Of a stretch of DNA of 51,649 nt, positions 14,785 through 23,988 are shown one piece after another; position 1 is the first letter of the stretch; each line of letters opens with the position of its first letter. The notes under the pieces are model-generated. The model was not told the origin of the DNA. It ran no database searches and saw only the letters and a program-made list of their open reading frames with translations. This stretch comes from CAZDIO01 sp964505555. Its GTDB lineage: Bacteria > Bdellovibrionota_C > UBA2361 > SZUA-149 > CAZDIO01. The stretch covers positions 1-51,649 of the forward strand of contig CAZDIO010000027.1 in NCBI GenBank assembly GCA_964505555.1, read 5' to 3'. Made by a program: the position numbers and the translations under genes.

Positions 14785-15432
14785 TTATTTCTTCTTTTCT
14801 TTGAGAAGCACAAACTCAGTTCGAACGGGCATAAGAATGTCAGGACTTTTCTTGATACCTCCTTCGGGGGCGGTTACGTCATAGGGAAAAGTTTGGACAA
14901 TGTATCTTCCTTCTTTGCATGAAGTAATTGTTAGACGTGCGAAGTTCTGACCTGCTTCCCTTAATACGTGAGTATGGAGAGGCGTGCCGTCAGGGTTTAA
15001 AATTACCAGGCTTATCGGTGGTTGATGCTTCGTGTCGATTCGCCAAAAGGTCTCAAGAGTGTCACCCGAAGTTGCACTAAAGATTATCTCTCCTTTTCTC
15101 AAGCCATTTTTAAGAGGGATATCACTCTTCGTCGAGAACGCTTGAAACTCATACTTATTTTTACGAAATGTATCTATCTCCTTTATGGACCAACTGTTTG
15201 GATCAAGAGTTACGGTAGTATTAAAATTAAAGGGGAGTGATGGAGGGAGTGTTGTTTGCTTAGAGGGGGGTGGAAGAGCCGCATTTTCAGTGCCTGTTGG
15301 CGAAGGAGTTTCTTTTGGGTCTGATTTAATCGTTGTTTGCTGCATAGGTGTATCTAAGTTGGTTTTATTTATAATACTTTTAAATGTTATTCCGCACATA
15401 TCATTGATTGTGCGTTTTACGTGTTGACTCAT
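14785..15432 (-). CDS. Hypothetical protein with Pro/Thr-rich linker and beta-rich domain
   Basis: 215 residues, not recognised. Residues 30-75 are low-complexity and rich in Pro, Thr and Ser (KETPSPTGTENAALPPPSKQ). They are followed by about 130 residues of alternating hydrophobic pattern with aromatic strands (TFWRIDTKHQPPISLVILNP, GRYIVQTFPYDVTAPEGG), suggesting a small beta-sandwich tethered by a linker. No convincing signal peptide is visible; the true start may be further in (ATG at codon 12 or 30), and none of the candidates has a ribosome site. It is divergent from the metalloprotease, with about 160 bases between the starts. Confidence 0.5.
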   Translation of the reverse strand: MSQHVKRTINDMCGITFKSIINKTNLDTPMQQTTIKSDPKETPSPTGTENAALPPPSKQTTLPPSLPFNFNTTVTLDPNSWSIKEIDTFRKNKYEFQAFSTKSDIPLKNGLRKGEIIFSATSGDTLETFWRIDTKHQPPISLVILNPDGTPLHTHVLREAGQNFARLTITSCKEGRYIVQTFPYDVTAPEGGIKKSPDILMPVRTEFVLLKEKKK

Positions 15433-15551
15433 AACTCAGAGCTGCCGAAGGAGGTAATACTTCATATGAGCATCTTGCTTCCAAAAGGCGACAGTTATGC
15501 AAGCTTTAGTAATAACTATGACACGGGGGTAATCGCGCGGTTTTTAACTCG

Positions 15552-15579
15552 AAAACCAAAAAGGATTTTTTTTGGTTTT
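15552..15579 (+). promoter_or_regulatory. Hairpin immediately upstream of the metalloprotease ribosome site
   Basis: AAAACCAAAAA (15552-15562) and TTTTTGGTTTT (15569-15579) form an 11-bp AU-rich hairpin whose 3' arm ends exactly at the Shine-Dalgarno AGGAGG (15580-15585). It could modulate access to the site, for example with temperature; alternatively it is a weak terminator of upstream transcription, since a run of T forms the 3' arm. Confidence 0.4.
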
Positions 15580-15592
15580 AGGAGGACTCGTC

Positions 15593-17893
15593 ATGCTCTC
15601 GGTTCGTCTACAGGTTGTTTATTTAATTCTTCTTTTCTTGCAAGCTGTTGTCCCGTTAGGGGGGCTTCAAGCGCTCAATTTAAAATCACAAAAAGATCAA
15701 AAAATTGTTACTTCGATTGTTAAGCTACGCACCGGCTCTAGCAACCAAACTGTAGCATTTACAGAGATAATAAAAGATAAGCTGCCAGCTTCAAAAATAA
15801 AAATGCTCACAACTAACAAGTGGGCAATTAAAACTACGCTTCCACGGACGCTGATAAAAGAATTTTTTCAAAAAGATGTAGTCGAAAGCATCTCCGAGGA
15901 TCATCCTTCTGATCTCACAAAAAAAATTATATGGATGAGAACTGCTTCACTTGTTGCGTTAAGTCGGGAAAGAAAACCAACTACGTTACAATTAGCTTTT
16001 GACGATGAAAATTCAGGTGTAGCCATTACGCCATTAACGGATCTTGTTTCCCCTACGGTGGTAAGACTTGTTAGTACTGCCACAGGGATCGAAAATGAGG
16101 AAAATGACTATATCATTACTCCTTTTATCTCGTCGGATCCCGCGATTACTGGAGCATTTGCGATATCGAGTTCCCTGAACAATCAGACAAAGGCCAAACT
16201 TAAAGGATACCTATCTCGCGGGAACATTCAGCAATTTATTACAACGGAATCTGAACAGTCCAAGTATCAGGCGATCTGTTCACCGAATTGCACCGCAGTA
16301 ACAATGAAGAGTTCGGAGAAAAATGTACTTCCGCCCGAGGCGTCTTCATGGCTTCTTGACGATACGAAGCAGCCGTTCTTTCAGGATGAAGCTGCGCAAG
16401 CAATGATCCGGGAAGCCTCCGGCGGGAGTGTCGCCTCAGGCACTGCTTATCGTGAATTAGAAGTCGCAACGGAAGTTGACTGGGAGTTCATGCAGCAAAA
16501 TGGAGGGAGCGCTGAAGAAGCTAACGTAACTGCGATCTTAAACCTTGTACTTGCAGACCAGATGCTTCGAAGTCAGGCAAAGATTAGACTCAAAGTTGTA
16601 CTGCAACATACGTATAGTAATTTAGATGATCCATACAGTAGCAATGGAACGGCTGCAATGGTTCTTAGTCAGTTAGTGCTTCGCTGGGAATTCAATGTTA
16701 GTCCGTATTACCGATATGATGTGGCGTATTTATTTTCTGGAGTGAGACATTCGGATACCTCAGGAATGACATCCGGATGGGCCTGCACACCGCTTCGATA
16801 TGCAATGTCAGATTCAAAGCTAGAGTTGATGGATTGGACCGTTAAAGCAGTCGCCCATGAATTTGGCCATCTTTTAGGCGCACGACATGATTTTGAAGTG
16901 GGAGTGGATTGTTTCCATTATCCGTACATAATGTGTTACGAGCCTATTCCTGTTAAGGAATATTCTCAAAGAAGCGTCGACAGCTTTATCACTCCTCACT
17001 GTGCCGAAGAAGTTTCGGCGTGGCCTGATCCTGTTCAGCCTCCAGTGGTAAGCGAGCACACTTTTTTTACGCAGGGAACGAGTCGTGCCGTCTCGTTAAG
17101 CTGGAAAACTCCCTCTCGTCTAGCTGGCCCAACGACACACTATGAAGTCTGGAAGTCACCAACTTCAAACGGGTTCTATTTTCTAACCGGCGTTACGGAA
17201 GAACCTGAATATCGAGACGATCAAACGGAAGCAAATTCCACCTATTATTATTCTATAAAGTCAAAATTTCTCGGTAGGTCCAGCAAATCCAATCAGCAGG
17301 TTATGACTTGGACTGGATCAGCAAAAACATTTGATATTCGAGCAGCAAAGGGTACTTCACCGGATTATATATCGCTTTCATACTATAACGACTTCAATTC
17401 TAATTTTTCAATCAATATTTACCGCTCTCAAAGTCCCATTCCTTGTAGGGAGTATTACGCCTCTGATTATGTAACACCTGAGAATAATGCGACGGCGGAT
17501 TTCGATCCGAGGCATGGCTACGGATACTTTTACTCGGCACGAATCGTATACCCCGATGGCACTTTAGGTGAGTGTGGGTCAGTATCATATGGTTACACAG
17601 CCACTCCGCCTGCTAATCCCACTGCTCTCGCTTTTTCAACAAGCGCTTCGGGACGAATAAATTTGAGTTGGAAACCTGTTAGTTCAAGAGCCAATTACTA
17701 TTTGGTAACCAAGGTAACCGGAAACACTCCCCCGGCTGATTGTAATGGCGGAGCGTCAAATGACGGTTCGGGAATTACTTTTGATGCTGCACCAAGAGCG
17801 CATTATGCCTTTCGTGTTTGTGCTGTAGACTCTGAGGGGAGAATCTCTTCTGGGTCCACCAAGGTGTACAGTGGCAGGTCGCCAAAGAGATAA
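15593..17893 (+). CDS. Secreted reprolysin-like zinc metalloprotease with fibronectin III repeats
   Basis: 766 residues. ATG 15593 is fixed by AGGAGG at 15580-15585 (7-base spacing); the frame is open to TTG 15572 but that start is worse. A signal peptide (VVYLILLFLQAVVPLGGLQA) begins the chain. Residues about 40-290 form a probable prodomain without clear motifs. The catalytic domain carries the extended zinc site HEFGHLLGARHD with His422, Glu423, His426 and His432, then a Met-turn-like YIMCYEP, the metzincin plan of family M12B (reprolysin/ADAM-like). After about residue 480 come three fibronectin type III-like units (beginning PPVVSEHTFFTQGTS, TGSAKTFDIRAAKG and PPANPTALAFS), probably for substrate or surface binding. 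An extracellular degradative enzyme is the best reading; the target is unknown. Confidence 0.88.
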   Translation: MLSVRLQVVYLILLFLQAVVPLGGLQALNLKSQKDQKIVTSIVKLRTGSSNQTVAFTEIIKDKLPASKIKMLTTNKWAIKTTLPRTLIKEFFQKDVVESISEDHPSDLTKKIIWMRTASLVALSRERKPTTLQLAFDDENSGVAITPLTDLVSPTVVRLVSTATGIENEENDYIITPFISSDPAITGAFAISSSLNNQTKAKLKGYLSRGNIQQFITTESEQSKYQAICSPNCTAVTMKSSEKNVLPPEASSWLLDDTKQPFFQDEAAQAMIREASGGSVASGTAYRELEVATEVDWEFMQQNGGSAEEANVTAILNLVLADQMLRSQAKIRLKVVLQHTYSNLDDPYSSNGTAAMVLSQLVLRWEFNVSPYYRYDVAYLFSGVRHSDTSGMTSGWACTPLRYAMSDSKLELMDWTVKAVAHEFGHLLGARHDFEVGVDCFHYPYIMCYEPIPVKEYSQRSVDSFITPHCAEEVSAWPDPVQPPVVSEHTFFTQGTSRAVSLSWKTPSRLAGPTTHYEVWKSPTSNGFYFLTGVTEEPEYRDDQTEANSTYYYSIKSKFLGRSSKSNQQVMTWTGSAKTFDIRAAKGTSPDYISLSYYNDFNSNFSINIYRSQSPIPCREYYASDYVTPENNATADFDPRHGYGYFYSARIVYPDGTLGECGSVSYGYTATPPANPTALAFSTSASGRINLSWKPVSSRANYYLVTKVTGNTPPADCNGGASNDGSGITFDAAPRAHYAFRVCAVDSEGRISSGSTKVYSGRSPKR

Positions 17894-17953
17894 TTAATTA
17901 TATAAAATAAAAACCTGCTACAATATTACGACTATTAAATAAAGAAGTTAGTT

Positions 17954-19771
17954 TCAGGCTGCTTCCAAATAGTCATCAAGTAATAAGGAAGCCTCTTTTA
18001 CCGCCTTGAGTGCGAGTTTGAGGTTTGTCGGGTCTGGATCTGTAGCGAGTGTTTCTCTTGCGGAGCGGAGGCATTCTTCGAGAAGGGCTTTCTTTTCTCC
18101 GCGGAGTTTTTTGCCGTCAGTGTCTAGTTTAAATTGGATAGTAAAGAGCGCGCTCATCAGTTCAGTTTTTACACTTTCAATGTTCAGAGTTGGTTTTTCC
18201 TCTTTAGAAAACACCTTGTTATCTTTTAAGAGATGATCAATCTCCTCGTCAGAGAGGCCAGAACCGGCGATGATCTCTACCTTTTTCTCTTCGCCAGTCT
18301 CTAAATCTTTTGCCGATACGTGGACAATCCCCTCGACATCTACTTCAAACGTTACTTCAATTTGTGGCACCCCTCTTGGAGCGGGCTTAATTCCCATCAG
18401 TTCAAAACGACCAAGCGTTTTGTTTTCTGGGGCAAAACCACTCTCGCCCTGAAGGACATGAATGCTTACCTGAGGTTGGTTTGGAGCAGAGGTTGTAAAG
18501 AGTTCTTTTAAAACGACAGGGACTTTTGAATTTCGTTCGATAAGTTTGTGCATCATCCCCCCTTGGGTTTCAATTCCCAGTGAGAGCGAGGTAACATCGA
18601 GAAGACTTACCCCTTTTACAAACCCACGAAGAAGCCCAGCTTGAATTGCAGCACCAAGCGCTACCGCTTCATCAGGATTAACAGCTTCTAGTGGTTCGCG
18701 GCCAAAGATCTTTAGGCACCGTCTTTTTACTGCGGGCATCCGGGTCATTCCGCCGACAAGAATGATCTCATCAATCTGTTCAGGCTTTAGTCCCGCATCT
18801 TCCATCGCCGTAAAGCACGGTTCATCAAGGCGCTCGAGAATAGGAGCAACGAGCTTCTCTAGCGTCTTACGATCGAGTTTAATCTCTAGATGCTTTGGCG
18901 TAGTATTTCCTGCGCCTTGGCAGATAAAAGGAAGTTGTACAAGGACCTCTACTTTTGAAGAGAGATCGTGTTTTGCTTTTCTGGCAGCTTCTTTTACCCG
19001 CTGGAGCACTACCTTATCGTTACTTAGATCCACGCCCTCTTTCTTTTTAAACTCTGAAATGAGGTAGCCAACAAGAGCTAAGTCAAAATCCTCTCCACCA
19101 AGAAAGGTGTCTCCGTTTGTAGAGCGTACGTCAAATACCCCCTCTTGCAACTGAAGGATAGTGATATCAAAGGTTCCACCTCCTAGGTCAAATACAGCGA
19201 TCGTTGCATTTTTACCTTTCCCGGCATTGATTCCGTACGCCAGAGCAGCAGCCGTTGGCTCGTTGATGATCCGCAACACATCGAGTCCGGCGATCTTCCC
19301 CGCATCCTTTGTTGCTTGTCGTTGAGCATCGTTAAAGTGAGCAGGAACGGTGATGACGGCATGATGAACTTTTTCACCGAGGTGCTCCTCGGCAACTTCT
19401 TTCATTTTTATAAGAATCTGTGCAGAGACCTCTTCGGGGCTTGTTCGTTTCCCATTGACCTCGACCCAGGCATCACCGTTTTCAGCCGCGATGATCTTGT
19501 AGGGAAGTTTTCCTGAGATCTCTCGAATCTGTTCTGAGTTAAATTTTCGTCCGATGAGGCGCTTTACGGCAAAGATGGTATTGAGCCGATTCGTCTCTGC
19601 TTGCCTTTCTGCAGGATACCCCACAAGAGGCTCCTCAGTTGAGCTTATTGCATAGAGGGAGGGGGTGGTGGCGTTATTATCCCTATCTCGAATGACTAGA
19701 GGACCGGCCTCCTCTAAAATCGCCACACAGGAGTTTGTAGTGCCGAGATCTATTCCGATAACCTTTGACAT
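17954..19771 (-). CDS. Hsp70/DnaK-family chaperone (short paralogue)
   Basis: Complete Hsp70 of 605 residues. The ATPase domain has the phosphate-1 motif IGIDLGTTNSCVAI near residue 5, the phosphate-2 motif AVFDLGGGTFDITIL, the adenosine motif ILVGGMTRMPAV and the linker region leading into LLDVTSLSLGIET of the peptide-binding domain. The lid is short and the chain ends LLLDDYLEAA, without the Gly-rich tail and EEVD/EDVVD-type end of housekeeping DnaK, and it is about 30 residues shorter. No grpE, dnaJ or iron-sulfur (isc) genes are adjacent, so this is probably an accessory DnaK rather than the main one or HscA. It faces the metalloprotease tail-to-tail. Confidence 0.93.
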   Translation of the reverse strand: MSKVIGIDLGTTNSCVAILEEAGPLVIRDRDNNATTPSLYAISSTEEPLVGYPAERQAETNRLNTIFAVKRLIGRKFNSEQIREISGKLPYKIIAAENGDAWVEVNGKRTSPEEVSAQILIKMKEVAEEHLGEKVHHAVITVPAHFNDAQRQATKDAGKIAGLDVLRIINEPTAAALAYGINAGKGKNATIAVFDLGGGTFDITILQLQEGVFDVRSTNGDTFLGGEDFDLALVGYLISEFKKKEGVDLSNDKVVLQRVKEAARKAKHDLSSKVEVLVQLPFICQGAGNTTPKHLEIKLDRKTLEKLVAPILERLDEPCFTAMEDAGLKPEQIDEIILVGGMTRMPAVKRRCLKIFGREPLEAVNPDEAVALGAAIQAGLLRGFVKGVSLLDVTSLSLGIETQGGMMHKLIERNSKVPVVLKELFTTSAPNQPQVSIHVLQGESGFAPENKTLGRFELMGIKPAPRGVPQIEVTFEVDVEGIVHVSAKDLETGEEKKVEIIAGSGLSDEEIDHLLKDNKVFSKEEKPTLNIESVKTELMSALFTIQFKLDTDGKKLRGEKKALLEECLRSARETLATDPDPTNLKLALKAVKEASLLLDDYLEAA

Positions 19772-19927
19772 AATTAGTTGATTTTATTCAATATTTAGTG
19801 GCTCGTAACTACCCCTTACTAACGTTATGCTCATTGTGATTAGATCTGTAGCGAGGGACTGTAGTGAGGTAGTCGTAGGGTGAGAACCGGAGGTATTAAC
19901 GTAAGACTATTCACATAAGAGCACATT

Positions 19928-20899
19928 ATGAATGAACAGATATTAGGTATCCACCACGTTACCGCAATCACCTCCGATCCTCAGAGAAACATCGACTTTT
20001 ACTCGGGTGTGCTTGGACTCAGACTCGTTAAGCTTACGGTCAACTTTGATGATCCAAACAGCTACCATCTCTATTATGGAGATGAGATCGGAAGTCCAGG
20101 AACGGTGTTGACGTTCTTTGCATGGCCAGGAGCAGCTCGAGGACGAGCGGGAGTGCCGCAAGTAGTAGCAACTGCTTTTTCTGTTCCTCTTCAGGCGATG
20201 AATTTTTGGAAAGAAAGGCTGATCAGTAATGGAATCCTCGACTTTGAATCTTTAAATCGTTTCGGGGAGGAGGTGCTGGTATTTGAAGATTTTGATGGGA
20301 TGAAAATCGAACTTGTTCTTTCCTCTCCACCAAGCGCGCACAGACCGTGTAACCAAATATCTTGGTCAAACGGAACGGTGCCTGCCGAGTATGCGATTAC
20401 GAGCTTTCATAGCGTAACGCTTGCTGAAGTGGAGCATGAGCGCACGGCACACTTTTTAACGGAGGTATTTGGATTTACTGCCAAAGGAACAGAAGAAAGT
20501 AGACTTCGATATGTCCAGAGAGCGGGATCGGCTGGAGGAATCGTTGATCTTTTACCACTCCCGAATCGTGCACGAGGATTGATGAGTGCGGGCGTTGTTC
20601 ATCACGTAGCGTTTCGAACTACGGACGATACTTCTCAAAAAAAATGGCGTGAATTTTTGGTCACAAAAGGCCTGAAAGTTTCTCCCGTAATGGATCGAAA
20701 CTACTTTCACTCAATCTATTTTTTAGAGCCAGGGGGAGTGCTTTTTGAAATCGCCACTGATGGACCAGGTTTTACTGTTGATGAGCCCCGAGAATCGTTA
20801 GGATCCTCTCTTCAACTGCCGCGGCAGTATGAAAAGTTACGAGCCCAAATTGAAGCGATGCTTCCAGCGGTTCGGGTGCGGGGAGCAGATTCAAAATGA
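19928..20899 (+). CDS. Ring-cleaving dioxygenase / VOC-fold protein, MhqO-like
   Basis: 323 residues with two vicinal-oxygen-chelate modules. The first starts ILGIHHVTAITSDPQRNIDF and has the family NFDDPNSYHLYYGDEIGSPG signature; the second begins AITSFHSVTLAEVEHERTAH and contains VVHHVAFRT. Metal ligands would come from the HH pair near residue 9, His in VVHHVAF and Glu in VLFEIATDGPGF. This architecture is that of the MhqA/MhqO ring-cleaving dioxygenases that remove quinones and hydroquinones in Bacillus and many Gram-negative bacteria. It overlaps the next gene by four bases (ATGA), and that gene is MhqD-like, which strongly supports the assignment as a two-gene detoxification unit. Confidence 0.88.
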   Translation: MNEQILGIHHVTAITSDPQRNIDFYSGVLGLRLVKLTVNFDDPNSYHLYYGDEIGSPGTVLTFFAWPGAARGRAGVPQVVATAFSVPLQAMNFWKERLISNGILDFESLNRFGEEVLVFEDFDGMKIELVLSSPPSAHRPCNQISWSNGTVPAEYAITSFHSVTLAEVEHERTAHFLTEVFGFTAKGTEESRLRYVQRAGSAGGIVDLLPLPNRARGLMSAGVVHHVAFRTTDDTSQKKWREFLVTKGLKVSPVMDRNYFHSIYFLEPGGVLFEIATDGPGFTVDEPRESLGSSLQLPRQYEKLRAQIEAMLPAVRVRGADSK

Positions 20900-21537
20900 A
20901 CGAGAAGACATTATCATTTATCCACCGCTATCTTCCTGGTAGGGGAGAGGAGGGAAAGACAACGTTACTTATGCTCCATGGAACTGGAGGGACAGAAAAC
21001 GATCTCGTTTCACTTGGTGAGCTTCTCCTTCCTGATGCGGCAGTGCTTAGTCCTCGTGGAAAGGTTCTTGAAAATGGTATGCCCCGGTTTTTTAGACGAT
21101 TAGCCGAGGGGGTGTTTGATGTAGAGGATCTTCGTCAGCGAAGCCATGAACTTGCAGACTTTATTGAGGAGGCTTCTACCGCTTACGGACTTGATCCTCA
21201 CCGGGTGATCGCTGTTGGTTACTCAAACGGAGCAAATATTGCAGGGGGAATATTACTCCTTCGTCCGGAGGTCTTTTCTGGAGCGATCCTTTTTCGACCA
21301 ATGGTTCCTCTTGTTCCAGATCAGTTGCCAGATCTTTCAAGCCAAGCGGTGTTTGTTTCAAGCGGGGAAAGGGATCCGATTGTTCCCCCTGAAGAAAGTC
21401 GTCGTTTGGTAGAGCTTCTTGCCAGTGCAGGTGCAAAAGTAGCTGTGCATTGGCACCAAGGGGGACATGAGCTTAGTGATGAAGATCTTCAAGCAGCACA
21501 GCTATGGTTACAGATGGAGTTTCAAGATACGAAGTAG
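20896..21537 (+). CDS. Alpha/beta-hydrolase, phospholipase/carboxylesterase family, MhqD-like
   Basis: 213 residues, the usual length for the small carboxylesterase family (Abhydrolase_2). The catalytic triad is Ser110 in GYSNGAN, Asp160 in SGERDPIVP and His191 in HQGGHEL; the oxyanion region is MLHGTGGTEND at residues 26-36. MhqD-type esterases are encoded beside ring-cleaving dioxygenases and act in hydroquinone/quinone resistance, but their true substrate is not established. The ATGA overlap with the dioxygenase gene indicates coupled translation. A weak GC hairpin (21541-21559) follows the stop. Confidence 0.9.
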   Translation: MNEKTLSFIHRYLPGRGEEGKTTLLMLHGTGGTENDLVSLGELLLPDAAVLSPRGKVLENGMPRFFRRLAEGVFDVEDLRQRSHELADFIEEASTAYGLDPHRVIAVGYSNGANIAGGILLLRPEVFSGAILFRPMVPLVPDQLPDLSSQAVFVSSGERDPIVPPEESRRLVELLASAGAKVAVHWHQGGHELSDEDLQAAQLWLQMEFQDTK

Positions 21538-21570
21538 GATTGACGGTCTTAAGCCGTCACAAATAGCATT

Positions 21571-21600
21571 TTGACATTTACAACTAAGAAGGCGTATAAA
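21571..21600 (+). promoter_or_regulatory. Sigma-70 promoter for the liv operon
   Basis: TTGACA (21571-21576), an 18-base spacer and TATAAA (21595-21600) lie 55 bases before the livK start. This is a full -35 match and a strong -10. The expected start is near 21608, giving a leader of about 48 bases. Confidence 0.75.
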
Positions 21601-21655
21601 TTGGCATTAAACACAGTAGTTAACGCAGTACCGAAATATTAAAAGGTATGAAAAC

Positions 21656-22858
21656 ATGAAACGACTTTGCTTAGTTCCATTTCTTGTCTCTCTTTTTTTA
21701 AGTTGTATTCTCATTAATAGCGCTGTTGCTGATTCAAATACCATTAAGATCGTCTCAAGCCTTCCACGAACAGGGAGTTCAAACGCCCAAACAACGACGA
21801 TTGTAAACGGAATAAAAATGGCGATCGAGGAGGTCGGTGGAAAGGTTGGAGACTTCAATATCGCTTATGAAGATTGGGATGATTCATCTCCAGAACGTGG
21901 AACATGGGATCCGGCTATCGAAGCGGCAAATGCAGACCGAGCAATTAGCGATCCAGATGTGATGGTTTATATCGGTACCTACAATTCTGGAGCCGCCAAA
22001 GTTTCGATGCCAAAACTCAATAGTGCATCGTTAACGATGATTAGTCCTGCAGCAACATGGCCTGGACTTACCAAGTCAAACGTTGGTGAACCAAATGAAC
22101 CTCAGGTCTATCGACCAACGGGGAAGGTAAACTTCTTTCGTGTTGTTCCAACGGATGATCTCCAAGGTCAGGTAGGCGCTCAGTGGGCACAAGAGATGGG
22201 GGTGAAAAAAGCGTTCGTTCTTCATGATCGGGAGCTCTACGGAAAAGGTATTGCGGAGATGTTTCGAAAGGCAAGCTCAAAATATGGGATTGAAATTGTT
22301 GGTTTTGAAGGAATTGATCCCAAGGCCTCGAATTACCGAGCACTCGTTACGAAGATCCGCCAAAAAAATCCGGATTTAGTGTACTTCGGAGGGCTTACCC
22401 AAACAAATGCCGGACAGATCGCAAAAGATCTCCGTTCTGGAGGATTGAGTGTTAAGTATATGGTGCCCGATGGATGTTTTGAAAAAGCGTTCATTGAGTC
22501 TGCGGGGAAGGAAAACGTAGAGGGAAACACCTTTGTGACCTTTGGTGGAATTCCGCCTCAACAACAGACCGGCAAAGGCAAAGAGTTCTATGAGAAATAC
22601 AAACAGAAATATAACAGTGAACCAGAAGCCTATGCCCTCTATGGGTACGAAGCAACCAAGGTTTCTCTTGATGCAATTAAACGTGCTGGGAAGAAAGATC
22701 GCCAAGCAATATTGGCGGCTATTGCGGCAACCAAAGATTTTGCTGGGAGCCTTGGTACGTGGTCTTTTGATCAAAATGGCGATACGAATCTGTTAGTGTT
22801 TAGTGGCAGTGCTGTTCAAGGTGGAGAGTTCACCTTTATAAAAACGTTAGGGGGCTAA
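21656..22858 (+). CDS. livK: Branched-chain amino acid ABC transporter, periplasmic binding protein
   Basis: 400 residues. A Sec signal peptide (MKRLCLVPFLVSLFLSC through NSAVA) precedes a type I periplasmic binding fold of the Leu/Ile/Val family: IKIVSSLPRTGSSNAQ at the start, a glycine-rich IGTYNSGAAK loop, INMAIEEVGG-like helix (IKMAIEEVGGKVG), FFRVVPTDDLQGQ, and YGYEATKVSLDAIKRAG near the end. The substrate could be any Liv-class ligand (branched-chain amino acids, amides or short organic acids); the residues do not settle this. The alternative Cys17 (LFLSC) might be a lipidation site, but the context is a poor lipobox. It is first in a five-gene operon. Confidence 0.92.
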   Translation: MKRLCLVPFLVSLFLSCILINSAVADSNTIKIVSSLPRTGSSNAQTTTIVNGIKMAIEEVGGKVGDFNIAYEDWDDSSPERGTWDPAIEAANADRAISDPDVMVYIGTYNSGAAKVSMPKLNSASLTMISPAATWPGLTKSNVGEPNEPQVYRPTGKVNFFRVVPTDDLQGQVGAQWAQEMGVKKAFVLHDRELYGKGIAEMFRKASSKYGIEIVGFEGIDPKASNYRALVTKIRQKNPDLVYFGGLTQTNAGQIAKDLRSGGLSVKYMVPDGCFEKAFIESAGKENVEGNTFVTFGGIPPQQQTGKGKEFYEKYKQKYNSEPEAYALYGYEATKVSLDAIKRAGKKDRQAILAAIAATKDFAGSLGTWSFDQNGDTNLLVFSGSAVQGGEFTFIKTLGG

Positions 22859-22911
22859 AATAAGGAAAGCCCTCGCTGTTAATGTAGAGATATTAAGTTA
22901 CTACGATTTGT

Positions 22912-22948
22912 AAACCACAGAGATGCACCCGTTGCACCTCTGTGGTTT
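22912..22948 (+). repeat. Hairpin between livK and livH (CACAGAG type)
   Basis: AAACCACAGAG (22912-22922) pairs perfectly with CTCTGTGGTTT (22938-22948); a TGCA/TGCA step continues inside after a small bulge. The arms share ACCACAGAG with the MITE at 2102-2246. Lying in the 131-base gap after livK, it could protect the 3' end of the livK message and lower expression of the membrane genes, as is common when a binding protein is needed in excess. No T-tract follows. Confidence 0.6.
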
Positions 22949-22989
22949 TATAATGTGGTTGTATAAAAAGTTCTTCAACTCCAAACCGT

Positions 22990-23943
22990 ATGACCGAACT
23001 AGAACTTTTCTTACAGCAAGCAGTTATCGGTCTATCAAATGGTATGATCATTGCGCTTGTAGCGCTTGGTTATACGATGGTCTACGGAATCATTGAACTA
23101 ATTAACTTCGCACACGGCGATGTGTTTATGCTTGGCGCTTTTCTTGCGCTTACGCTTGTGGGAGTTCTTGGACTTGATGCCGGAACGCTTCCTATTTCAT
23201 TGAGCTTAGTTCTGCTTTTTACCACGGTGCCCTGTTTCACCGCAGGGATTAATTATTTTATTGATCGTGTTGCTTATAAACCACTTCGCGGAGCCCCGCG
23301 ACTTGCCCCGTTAGTTTCTGCAATCGGTGCTTCTTTTATTTTATTAAACATCGGGCTTTTCTGGGGAGGTTTACCGTTACCGATTTTTAATGAGGGTCGT
23401 TCGGCAGCGGCGCCAAAAAATTTTCCGTCGTTGATTCCAAATCTTAATCTCTTTGAGATGTCAGCGATTCAATTTACAGTAAAAGATCTCCTTGTTTATG
23501 GCATCACCGTGCCGCTGTTTATTCTCCTTACGCTATTTATTAAATACACTCGGTACGGAAAAGCGATGCGTGCGGTGGCGCAGAATCCCGTTGCTGCACA
23601 GTTAATGGGGATTAACGTCAATAAGGTCATTAGCTCGACGTTTCTTTTGGGGGGAGCACTCGCTGGAGTCGCAAGTGTAGTCTATGCGCTCTACAATAAC
23701 TCTATCTATTTTCAAATGGGGTTTCGGATTGGAATGGATGCATTTACGGCCGCCGTGCTTGGAGGAATAGGAAATCTTTTTGGGGCGATGTTTGGAGGAT
23801 TACTCATCGGCATTATTCGCAGCATGACCGATCAGTACATTGATACCAGTTGGACAAATGTTGTTGTCTTTTCCATCCTTGTGCTGATCCTTGTTTTTCG
23901 ACCATCAGGGTTACTTGGTTCGCACGTAAAAGAAAAAGTATAA
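22990..23943 (+). CDS. livH: Branched-chain amino acid ABC transporter permease LivH
   Basis: 317-residue inner-membrane permease with about eight hydrophobic segments. Family landmarks are GLSNGMIIALVALGYTMVYG near the start, INFAHGD (residues about 38-44), the cytoplasmic coupling loop TRYGKAMRAVAQNP followed by AAQLMGINV, and GGIGNLFGAMFGGLLIG near the end. It pairs with LivM in the membrane. Followed by LivM after 45 bases. Confidence 0.95.
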   Translation: MTELELFLQQAVIGLSNGMIIALVALGYTMVYGIIELINFAHGDVFMLGAFLALTLVGVLGLDAGTLPISLSLVLLFTTVPCFTAGINYFIDRVAYKPLRGAPRLAPLVSAIGASFILLNIGLFWGGLPLPIFNEGRSAAAPKNFPSLIPNLNLFEMSAIQFTVKDLLVYGITVPLFILLTLFIKYTRYGKAMRAVAQNPVAAQLMGINVNKVISSTFLLGGALAGVASVVYALYNNSIYFQMGFRIGMDAFTAAVLGGIGNLFGAMFGGLLIGIIRSMTDQYIDTSWTNVVVFSILVLILVFRPSGLLGSHVKEKV

Positions 23944-23988
23944 TTGGAAGAAGTATAGTCGGAAGCAGATTCAGAGAGTAGAGACTTC

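Noticed and set aside
15466..15723. Plus-strand frame from ATG 15466 with AAGGAGG 11 bases upstream
   Set aside because: It overlaps the metalloprotease start in another register, the spacing is long, and the product shows no domain-like pattern; the real start at 15593 has a better site.
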